10,782 nucleotides of DNA from Candidatus Iainarchaeum sp. (GTDB lineage Archaea > Iainarchaeota > Iainarchaeia > Iainarchaeales > Iainarchaeaceae), in contig DUGC01000004.1 of assembly GCA_013331625.1 (NCBI GenBank), positions 9,011-19,792 on the forward strand, written 5' to 3'. The notes under the pieces were generated by a model, which saw only the letters and a program-made list of their open reading frames with translations, did no database searches and was not told the origin of the DNA. This document shows, one piece after another, positions 4,709 through 10,782 of the stretch. The position numbers and the translations under genes were made by a program. Each line of letters begins with the position of its first letter. Positions within the stretch are counted from its first letter, which is position 1.

Positions 4709-7454
4709 GAGGGCATTTGGTTCCCGATACGGGCAGAACGGATACGCGTTCTCGGTAGATGCTGCAGTCGCCATCGCGCTACTGGCATCTGCGCTTTTCC
4801 TTTTCTCAGGCCTTGAAAAAGGGTCCTTCGTGAGTTCGCTTCAGGGGACAACGGTTGTTCAGGATACGCTCTATTCGCTCGAGAAGACAGGATATATTAT
4901 AGGCACTATTGACACCAATTCCCCCACGCAGTCAGCGCTGCTCATACGCCAAAAGGCCCTTGAGGGGCTCGGAAGCGGGTTTGATGCCAATGTGACAGTG
5001 ACATCCTACACGATTGATGCTGATGAATGCGCGCAGCAAAAGACTTTCAGCTCGTGCTTCCCTGATTCAAACCGCGTGAGCGGCAGTGCAGGTGGCGGAT
5101 CTAACCCTTCCGATGTCTATGTTTCTGGCAGGAAATACTTTTTGCGAAGGCAGCCGCCGGGGGATTGCAATATTTCATACATGGCCTTTTCCGCCCCCCA
5201 GCCGCAGATAAGTGAATGGGTGCCGCCTTTGGGCCAGGCGGGTTTTGGCGGCGCATATTTTGCGGCCGAGGATGTGAACGTCACATTCGATGTCAATGTA
5301 ACCCCTGACAATGCGGTATATTGTGACCAGAATGTCACGATTGGCCTTAGCATATCAATCCCTGAGGATGTGAGGAAGGCAATTGACCTCATGCTGGTAA
5401 TTGACAGGAGCGGCTCGATGAGCTGGAGCGGGGAGGTAGGGGTCACGGCGGCAAGCAGGGTGTATACGGAAGGCGATTATGTCTACCTTGCGGATTCATC
5501 TTCAGGCGTTCGCAGCATAAGCGTCTCAAACCCCCTCATCCCCGCACTTGTGGACCGCGAAGATCCCGGAACCGTGGTCGATGTTGACGGTGACGGGGGA
5601 AATTACATATTCGCCCTTGACAACTATTCGCAAGACCAGCTGTTTGCAATAAACAAGTCCAATCCGGCGGCAATGTCGCAGGCGGGTTCGATGTCCTTTG
5701 ACTCTGTCGTCAGTATCGATGTAAACGGGCCTTATGCATACGTTTCCGGGGAGGGGTATGGCAGGAGTGATTCCGGCCTCATTATAGTAGACATCAGCAA
5801 TCCGTCTTCAATGGTGCTGCGGGGCACCGTCAATACATCTGACCCGAGGGGGCTGTTTGTCGGGCAGGACAATTATGTTTATCTTGCGGATGGTGCATCG
5901 GGCCTGCGGATAATCAATGTTGCAAATAAGATTTCCCCCCAGCTCACCGGCACACAGAATACGGCAGGAACTGCGCGCGATGTGTATGTATCCGGAAATT
6001 ATGCATACGTGGCAGATTCGCTAAACGGCTTAGTGGTCGTGAATGTGGCAAATAAGGCCAACCCCTCAATAGCCGACACGTACAATACGCCGGGCGAAGC
6101 ATATGCGGTGAAAGTGGTTGGCAACTATGCATATGTTGCGGATAATACAAGCCTGCAGATCCTCGATGTTTCCAATCCGGGCGCGGTGTCTTTTGTCAAG
6201 AGCTATGCCACGCCCTATTATTACAGGGATGTCGAGATTTCCGGAAATTATGCATACCTTGCGACACAATCGTCGTATTTCATTACACTGGACCTGGCAG
6301 ACGGCCCAAGGGTTGACAATGCGAAGACTGCCGCAAAAGAGTTTGTTGACTTCAACGGCTGGCAGTCCCCCCCTGATAAGCTCGGCCTTTCTTCTTTCAA
6401 TACCAGCGCGACCCTCAATCAGCAGCTTACAACAGACCTTGGGTTACTCAAGACAAGGATAGATTCCCTGGTTGCGAGCGGGGGCACAGACATTGCGAGC
6501 GGCATAAGTGCGGCAAATACTGAGCTGACGGGCCCGCGCAGCAACCCCAAGGCGATGAGGTTTGAAGTCCTGCTCTCCGATGGCCAGTCCACGGAGGGCG
6601 ACTCGGAAGCGGCCGCGGCGGATGCTGCCGCCAACAGCACAACAATATTCGCGATTGCATTCGGGGAGGACGCAGACATCGCAGAGCTCACAGCCATTGC
6701 AGACACCACGGGCGGGGAGGTGTTCCTTGCAGATGATGCAAATGCCCTGCAGGACGTATTTGCGACAATAGCCCTCAAGGTTGCCGAGCTTGCAAACGAT
6801 TCAAACGTGAGCGTGCCCCTGTCCCGGGGGATCACGCTCGTTGATGACGGGAACGGCACAGTGGCGGACGGGAACATAATTTTCGACTCGGGCACGATAA
6901 CCAAAAGCACGCCTTTTTACGCCACGTATACCCTCAATTTCCCCTGCAGTAACATAGATGTGTGCGGCATTGACGCATTTACGTTCCCGGGGCCCGGCAC
7001 GACCTTTGATTACACTGACTCTGACGGCAACCTCCATATAGTTGATTTCAATGAATCCGTCACGCTGCCATTCAAATCACGGGACCTGCAGGTTGAAATA
7101 ACTGCCGGCAAGGTCGTCGCAAAAAACAATGTTTCGCTCGATGTCAGGGTGGAGAACATCGGGGGCCTTGATTCCAACGGGACCAGCCTGCGGCTCTACC
7201 TCAATGACACTGCAGGGCCTCCGGTTGCATCATACGCAGTTCCGCAGCTTTGCTCGCCACAAACCCCTGCATGCAGCCCCGTCTCAAGCTTTTACCCGTC
7301 AATTGACATCGCAAGTGAAGGCGTAATATATGCAATGATCAATGATGATAATGCGATTAGCGAGTGCCCGCTGCACAACATGGCGGCAGTGAACTGCTAT
7401 GGCGGCCCGCAGTCACAGGTTTATGTCGTGGATTATAGCGTATGGAGGAAATAG
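4701..7454 (+). CDS. Pilin-anchored surface protein: vWA domain split by a seven-repeat LVIVD beta-propeller, CARDB-like C-terminus
   Basis: Large (917 aa) predicted surface adhesin or sensor. Order: pilin-like anchor with NGYAFSVDAAVAIALL (about 13-41); a beta-rich Cys-bearing segment (about 45-225); first strand and MIDAS loop of a vWA domain, LVIDRSGSM with D235, S237, S239; then about 290 residues of seven repeats typified by GNYAYVAD (Tyr at about 260, 302, 345, 392, 434, 476, 517) alternating with IVDISNP-type strands, the LVIVD propeller pattern. The vWA fold then resumes with RVDNAKTAAKEFVDF (537 on), GGTD (T596) and LLSDG (D627), which complete the MIDAS set, to about 700. A beta region and a CARDB-like domain (about 795-917) follow. 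Many NxS/T sequons suit an extracellular glycoprotein. TTG 4701 (8-nt overlap) is chosen; GTG 4674, behind a G-rich run, would add nine residues and has the better ribosome site. Likely a pilus-tip or surface adhesin; the ligand is unknown. Confidence 0.85.
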   Translation: MSERAFGSRYGQNGYAFSVDAAVAIALLASALFLFSGLEKGSFVSSLQGTTVVQDTLYSLEKTGYIIGTIDTNSPTQSALLIRQKALEGLGSGFDANVTVTSYTIDADECAQQKTFSSCFPDSNRVSGSAGGGSNPSDVYVSGRKYFLRRQPPGDCNISYMAFSAPQPQISEWVPPLGQAGFGGAYFAAEDVNVTFDVNVTPDNAVYCDQNVTIGLSISIPEDVRKAIDLMLVIDRSGSMSWSGEVGVTAASRVYTEGDYVYLADSSSGVRSISVSNPLIPALVDREDPGTVVDVDGDGGNYIFALDNYSQDQLFAINKSNPAAMSQAGSMSFDSVVSIDVNGPYAYVSGEGYGRSDSGLIIVDISNPSSMVLRGTVNTSDPRGLFVGQDNYVYLADGASGLRIINVANKISPQLTGTQNTAGTARDVYVSGNYAYVADSLNGLVVVNVANKANPSIADTYNTPGEAYAVKVVGNYAYVADNTSLQILDVSNPGAVSFVKSYATPYYYRDVEISGNYAYLATQSSYFITLDLADGPRVDNAKTAAKEFVDFNGWQSPPDKLGLSSFNTSATLNQQLTTDLGLLKTRIDSLVASGGTDIASGISAANTELTGPRSNPKAMRFEVLLSDGQSTEGDSEAAAADAAANSTTIFAIAFGEDADIAELTAIADTTGGEVFLADDANALQDVFATIALKVAELANDSNVSVPLSRGITLVDDGNGTVADGNIIFDSGTITKSTPFYATYTLNFPCSNIDVCGIDAFTFPGPGTTFDYTDSDGNLHIVDFNESVTLPFKSRDLQVEITAGKVVAKNNVSLDVRVENIGGLDSNGTSLRLYLNDTAGPPVASYAVPQLCSPQTPACSPVSSFYPSIDIASEGVIYAMINDDNAISECPLHNMAAVNCYGGPQSQVYVVDYSVWRK
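5475..6300 (+). repeat. Seven LVIVD-type beta-propeller repeats inside the vWA gene
   Basis: Seven in-frame units of about 41-47 codons. Each contains a (N/D/P)Y-x-(Y/F) strand near its start, and most continue into an Ile/Val-Asp-(Ile/Val)-Ser/Ala-Asn-(Pro/Lys) strand. Units 4 to 6 are the most regular (GNYAYVAD); unit 2 is the most divergent. The first Tyr codons lie near 5478, 5604, 5733, 5874, 6000, 6126 and 6249. An 18-nt exact DNA repeat (5991-6008 and 6240-6257) links units 5 and 7. Seven such units would make a closed propeller. Confidence 0.7.
7444..7448 (+). promoter_or_regulatory. Shine-Dalgarno of operon gene 5
   Basis: GGAGG, embedded in the last codons of the vWA gene, 9 nt before the ATG at 7458. 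It supports that start, the only junction in the operon without a stop/start overlap (3-nt gap). Confidence 0.55.
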
Positions 7455-7457
7455 GCA

Positions 7458-8396
7458 ATGGGGAGAGGGGTACTTTTTTCGCTCATGGCACTGCTTTTGC
7501 TCTCGGCACTTTTCAATATCTATGAGACTGCACTGCGCGGGCAGGTGATGTCGGATGAGGGGCTGCAGGAGGCCGCGGCAATGGCAAAGGTTGCGGACAA
7601 GTTTGCAAACGTGAAGAGCAACACCATCATGCTCACCGCAAACAGCGCTGAAAGGGCGGTGGATGTGCGCATACTGCCCTTTGACTACAACCTTGGCAAC
7701 AACACGGTGTCTTTTTCAACTGAAATCCCTGCAAGGCAGGAAGTGATAGATGATTTTCTGGGCGGCCTGAACTCGCTGAGGATATTTCTTGAGGATACGA
7801 ATTATTCAAATGAATTCGATTCAATCCACACCGACATAAATACGCTCACGCCAGTGGACTGGGGCGGGACTGACAGGAATGTCTCGTTCATTGCGCTGCC
7901 GCAGTGCATGAAATTCTCGATACTTGACCAAAACACCATAACACTAAAGTTTGTGTGCGCCGATTACAATTATCTTTCCATCACAAGGCAGGACATCAAC
8001 ATCTCATTCACGCCGGCAAATTCGTTCGATGCCATTTCCTGCTCTTTTAACTCTTCGCCGTCATGCCCTGACAATGACTTCAATGCCCAAAGCCCCCTCC
8101 CTTACATGGAAATTGCCCTGGGCAGCTCCGCATGCCCATCCTGCAGCCTGCCCCAAAGGGCAAGGGGGCATTTTGACCCTGCATATGAAAGCTATGTGAG
8201 AATTCGCTGCAGCGATGGCAATTGCAGCCCTGTCGATGTAAACCTCAATGAAGGCATCGCCATCAATTACGGCGGCCCGCGCATCAGGCTGGGGCTCGGG
8301 CTGCAGCTTGATTCGGATATCATGGAACTTTTGTTCTCTGACCTCAATTTAGCGGTTTCTGATATTTACTTTGGAATCAGGAGGTGGAGGGATTGA
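7458..8396 (+). CDS. Pilin-like Cys-rich surface protein (operon gene 5)
   Basis: A 312-aa protein anchored by an N-terminal MGRGVLFSLMALLLLSALF helix. The short RG leader resembles those of genes 2 and 3, but the class III Q-x-S-x-E signature is absent, so processing by a prepilin peptidase is uncertain. The rest is predicted extracellular: beta-rich, with several N-glycosylation sequons and eight Cys (150, 167, 195, 203, 226, 229, 251, 256), an even number clustered in the second half as expected for disulfides. The ATG at 7458 follows GGAGG and lies 3 nt after the vWA gene stop. No family is recognised for the soluble domain. Position next to the vWA/propeller gene suggests a partner, perhaps a large minor pilin presenting it. 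The end overlaps the next gene by 4 nt. Confidence 0.75.
   Translation: MGRGVLFSLMALLLLSALFNIYETALRGQVMSDEGLQEAAAMAKVADKFANVKSNTIMLTANSAERAVDVRILPFDYNLGNNTVSFSTEIPARQEVIDDFLGGLNSLRIFLEDTNYSNEFDSIHTDINTLTPVDWGGTDRNVSFIALPQCMKFSILDQNTITLKFVCADYNYLSITRQDINISFTPANSFDAISCSFNSSPSCPDNDFNAQSPLPYMEIALGSSACPSCSLPQRARGHFDPAYESYVRIRCSDGNCSPVDVNLNEGIAINYGGPRIRLGLGLQLDSDIMELLFSDLNLAVSDIYFGIRRWRD
8380..8386 (+). promoter_or_regulatory. Shine-Dalgarno deciding the TTG start of operon gene 6
   Basis: A perfect archaeal GGAGGTG, 6 nt before the TTG at 8393. The alternative GTG at 8384 lies inside this element and is therefore unlikely. Confidence 0.65.
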
Positions 8397-9484
8397 AAGT
8401 GCCCTTTGTCCTTGCTGCCATTGCCCTCTGCGGCTGCATCAGCGCAGTGGATGCTCCTCAGGAGAGCTTCCTGCTTGATGTGAGCCCTGCAATAATTGAG
8501 CAGGGCGATAGCGTGAATGTGAGCGTGAGGCTTGATGGCATCAAAGCAAAAGAGCTGGCATTGCGGTTCGGGGATGATGAGAGGAAGATCTTGTGCACAG
8601 AAAACGCCGCGTGCCATGCATCCTTCACTTTCACTCCCGATGCGGGGGTTTATTCAGTCAAGGCAGCGGCTGTTTTGGGCAATGGAAAAAAAATTGAGCT
8701 CTCAAAAAGGGTCGTGGTGGAAAGCAATTCAAGGTCATGTGCGGGCAATATAGCTTTCGGGTCATGCCGGGGGGAACTGTATTGCGATAACGGAAAGCTT
8801 GCCAAGGACTGCGAAAAATGCGGCTGCCCTGAGGGGAAATACTGCAGCGCCGGCTCTTGCAGCCCGTATTCCGGGCCGGTCACAATCGCCCTTGCAAAGT
8901 ATCCAAAAATCGTGCAGTCGGGAAAGCCGTTTGATATGACTGCCGTTCTTGTGCCGCAGGGCCAGACAGGCAGCGGGGCAGAATACGATGTCCAAATTGC
9001 ATTTTCCGGCAAAAAAACAGTGGCGATGGATTTTAGGGCGCAAAAGGCACTGGACGCCAATATTGAGGTGAAAATCAGCAGGGTGGTCTTGCCTGCGGGA
9101 ATTTATGATATAGCCATCAGCGCGGCCCCACGTGACGGCAATATGGAATCCATTGCGCATTATTCGGCTTTTGCGGCAATAGAATCGCGCGAGGCTCTCG
9201 AGCCCCCGCAGGCACCTGCCAATTTGTCTGCATTTGCCGAAGGGGACGATGTGGTGCTGGAGTGGCAGCAGGCCGAGGGTGCGTGGGAGTATGTGCTCTA
9301 CAAAAGCAGCGGGGCCAGCGCACAGTACATCTCGTATAAGCGCCTTGAATCTTATCCGCAGGGCAGCTCAACTGCGCTTGTGCAGGGCCTTGAGAAAGGC
9401 ACCCACTTTTTTGTGGTCAGCGCCAAAGACATGTTTGGCAACGAGAGCAAATACAGCAATATAGCAGGCGTGAGGGTGGGATAG
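8393..9484 (+). CDS. Putative lipoprotein with Cys-rich module and FN3-like domain (operon gene 6)
   Basis: A 363-aa exported protein. From TTG 8393 the N-terminus MKVPFVLAAIALCGCISA is a short signal peptide with a lipobox-like LCGC (lipidation would be at Cys15); ordinary signal peptidase cleavage after ISA is the alternative. Then come an Ig/PKD-like beta domain (about 25-110, with Cys68/Cys74), a compact module of eight Cys in 41 residues (116-156, ending CGCPEGKYCSAGSC), a second beta domain (about 157-265), and a C-terminal fibronectin type III-like domain starting PPQAPANLSAF and ending near VRV (about 270-363). The start is fixed by GGAGGTG at 8380-8386 and a 4-nt TTGA overlap with gene 5. 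It is the last gene before a terminator. It probably sits outside the membrane as an accessory to the pilin/vWA complex; binding function is inferred from the domains. Confidence 0.75.
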   Translation: MKVPFVLAAIALCGCISAVDAPQESFLLDVSPAIIEQGDSVNVSVRLDGIKAKELALRFGDDERKILCTENAACHASFTFTPDAGVYSVKAAAVLGNGKKIELSKRVVVESNSRSCAGNIAFGSCRGELYCDNGKLAKDCEKCGCPEGKYCSAGSCSPYSGPVTIALAKYPKIVQSGKPFDMTAVLVPQGQTGSGAEYDVQIAFSGKKTVAMDFRAQKALDANIEVKISRVVLPAGIYDIAISAAPRDGNMESIAHYSAFAAIESREALEPPQAPANLSAFAEGDDVVLEWQQAEGAWEYVLYKSSGASAQYISYKRLESYPQGSSTALVQGLEKGTHFFVVSAKDMFGNESKYSNIAGVRVG

Positions 9485-9495
9485 ACCGTATCCCT

Positions 9496-9514
9496 GCTTT
9501 TTTTGGCAAAAAGC
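9496..9514 (+). terminator. Terminator of the pilin-like operon
   Basis: A 7-bp inverted repeat GCTTTTT / AAAAAGC with a 5-nt loop, including a run of seven T (9498-9504), begins 11 nt after the stop of the last operon gene. T-runs are the main archaeal termination signal, so position and content both fit. Confidence 0.6.
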
Positions 9515-9530
9515 ATGGTTTGGCATGCCG

Positions 9531-9550
9531 ATATTTAGATAAAGAATAAA
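9531..9550 (+). promoter_or_regulatory. AT-rich promoter region of the last gene
   Basis: ATATTTAGATAAAGAATAAA lies 23-42 nt before the ATG at 9573. A box A centred near 9535 would start the transcript about 12 nt before the ATG; one nearer 9547 would make it leaderless. The exact box cannot be fixed by eye. Confidence 0.4.
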
Positions 9551-9572
9551 TGCGTTGAGATTAGTGGTTAAA

Positions 9573-10782
9573 ATGAAACTTGCAAACCTCGCAAAAGCAG
9601 TGCATGAATTTATTTTTGACGGCAAGGAAAAGAAATTGCAAACGCAGGCAGCGCCGCCAGTGCCACAGAAGGCCATGGCGGAAAATCCGGCCGGGCCACA
9701 GATTAGCACGCCGCTGAAAGTGGAGGAACCGCCAGTGCAGAATGCGGCACAGGCACCTAAGGTCGAGGATACTGTTTCCACACTTTTGCACAATACCATG
9801 GCAAGGCAGAGGCGCAAAAAAAAGGCATTGGGAAAAATGAAGGCAATAAAGGAAAAGAATGCATTGAAGCGTACTGCAAAACCGGCCAAAGCAGAAGTTA
9901 AGGCGGCGAAGCGGGGCAGGGGAAAAAATTATCATTATGTTATAAGGAAGCTAAAGGCCCAGATAGCAAACCTGCAGTCAAAAATTGCGATGAACGCGCA
10001 GCCATCGGAGGCTGTAGAGGGCATAAAAGAAATTTACCACGGCATCAAGAGCAGCGTGCGCGATATCGATGCTGATATCAGGGAAGTGAGGGCGCTTGCG
10101 GATTTTACCGAGCAGAGCTTTTTGCAGCGCAAGATTGACGAAGCGACATTCCGGCAGAAGATGCAGTCGCTGCGTGAGCGGCTCCATATCCTCAAGCTGC
10201 AGAAAAGCGAGATGATGAACAGGCGCGACGAGCTGGCGAGCGCAAAAGACCAGGTGCCGGATGTTTCAGGCCTGAGCCTTGACCAGCTTGCAAAGGCGAA
10301 AAGCATGGAGGATATATTCGAGCGCCAGACTGCCGCCCTTGAAAAAATCGCGGGCGCTGCGATGGGCCAGGGCGGAAAACCGTGGCCAGCAGGCATGGCT
10401 GAGCCATTGCAGCCGGTTGCAGCAGGAAAGCAACAGGCTTTCGCAAGGCAGGATGCCCAGCCTGCCGCACAAAGCCGGCAGGCAAATGCACCTTCGCCAC
10501 AGGCTCCGGCCAAGCAGGCCCATATTGAACAGGCAAGGTCGCTTGAGGAAAAATTCAAGGGCGTGCCTGATTCGAAAAAGCTCAGCGCGTTCATCGAGCA
10601 GAAAGCCAGCGGCCGCATTGATGAGGCAAAACTTGCAGAGCTCGAGGGCAAAATGGATATGCTCATGCAAAAGTATAATATCCCTGAACAGGAGATCGAG
10701 GCAAGGCTTAGCGGCACTTCGACGGGTGATGCCCTTGACTCGGTCAGCAAGCTGGTTACCCTGCTTGAGCTGGAGAGGCGGG
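9573..10782 (+). CDS. Basic coiled-coil protein of unknown function (partial, runs off the window)
   Basis: An open frame of 403 codons with no stop before the window end, so the C-terminus is missing. I recognise no family. Visible parts: an N-terminal amphipathic segment MKLANLAKAVHEFIF; an Ala/Pro/Gln linker (about 22-65); a strongly basic stretch rich in Lys/Arg (about 78-118, including RQRRKKK); a long charged helical region likely to form coiled coil (about 120-226, with the heptad-like KLKAQIANLQSKI); a second Ala/Gln/Pro linker (about 262-318); and another charged helical segment (about 320-380). No signal peptide or membrane helix is seen, so it is probably cytoplasmic. Codon use shows strong third-position structure along its length and the opposite-strand frames look like shadows. 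It follows the operon terminator and has its own AT-rich promoter, so it is a separate unit. Nucleic-acid binding or a scaffold role is only a guess. Confidence 0.75.
   Translation, partial: MKLANLAKAVHEFIFDGKEKKLQTQAAPPVPQKAMAENPAGPQISTPLKVEEPPVQNAAQAPKVEDTVSTLLHNTMARQRRKKKALGKMKAIKEKNALKRTAKPAKAEVKAAKRGRGKNYHYVIRKLKAQIANLQSKIAMNAQPSEAVEGIKEIYHGIKSSVRDIDADIREVRALADFTEQSFLQRKIDEATFRQKMQSLRERLHILKLQKSEMMNRRDELASAKDQVPDVSGLSLDQLAKAKSMEDIFERQTAALEKIAGAAMGQGGKPWPAGMAEPLQPVAAGKQQAFARQDAQPAAQSRQANAPSPQAPAKQAHIEQARSLEEKFKGVPDSKKLSAFIEQKASGRIDEAKLAELEGKMDMLMQKYNIPEQEIEARLSGTSTGDALDSVSKLVTLLELERR

Noticed and set aside
8650..9160. Long minus-strand frames opposite the lipoprotein gene
   Set aside because: They lie wholly within a well-supported plus-strand gene with a signal peptide, a Shine-Dalgarno and recognisable domains.
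10034..10750. 238-codon minus-strand frame opposite the last gene
   Set aside because: Antisense shadow of an Ala/Gln/Lys-rich helical gene; its Ser/Ala/Cys/Leu-rich translation shows no domain and no promoter.
1..10782. tRNA, rRNA, CRISPR array, insertion sequence or attachment site
   Set aside because: No tRNA T-arm/cloverleaf pattern, no regularly spaced direct repeats outside the propeller codons, no transposase or integrase and no terminal inverted repeats were seen on either strand.

Overview
The window looks archaeal. Several predicted surface proteins carry archaeal class III (type IV pilin-like) signal peptides. The transcription units start behind TATA-type box A elements rather than -35/-10 promoters, and two start codons lie about 26 nt from the box centre, the geometry of leaderless archaeal mRNAs. 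Internal operon genes instead rely on Shine-Dalgarno sequences and stop/start overlaps. A bacterial-type (class I) GAPDH next to small DPANN-like surface genes suggests a DPANN-type lineage such as Diapherotrites or Micrarchaeota. That placement is inference and the sequence alone does not settle it.

Left part: a class I GAPDH gene (minus strand, 23-1015), a gene-poor spacer with AT-rich promoter elements and an odd 9-nt periodic motif, then a PfkB-family sugar kinase (plus, 1407-2384). A transglutaminase-fold protein (minus, 2423-3280) converges on the kinase. Its catalytic Cys position holds Asp, so it is probably not an active enzyme.

Centre: a tight six-gene plus-strand operon (3465-9484) for a cell-surface, probably pilus-like, structure. 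It holds two class III prepilins, a degenerate pilin-like protein, a 917-aa protein, another pilin-like protein rich in Cys, and a putative lipoprotein with a Cys-rich module and an FN3-like domain. The 917-aa protein has a pilin-like N-terminal anchor and a von Willebrand factor A (vWA) domain split by a seven-repeat LVIVD-type beta-propeller. Junctions overlap by 8, 8, 8 (or 35) and 4 nt, so translation is probably coupled. The operon ends at a hairpin/T-run. No assembly ATPase, membrane platform protein or prepilin peptidase lies in the window.

Right edge: the start of a long plus-strand gene (9573 to beyond the window) for an unrecognised basic, coiled-coil, Ala/Pro/Gln-linker protein.

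The most interesting item is the vWA/propeller protein. The propeller sits in the metal-site (MIDAS) edge of the vWA fold, the inverse of the integrin alpha arrangement (vWA inside a propeller). Encoded among pilin-like genes, it invites comparison with the bacterial pilus-tip adhesin PilY1 (vWA plus propeller).
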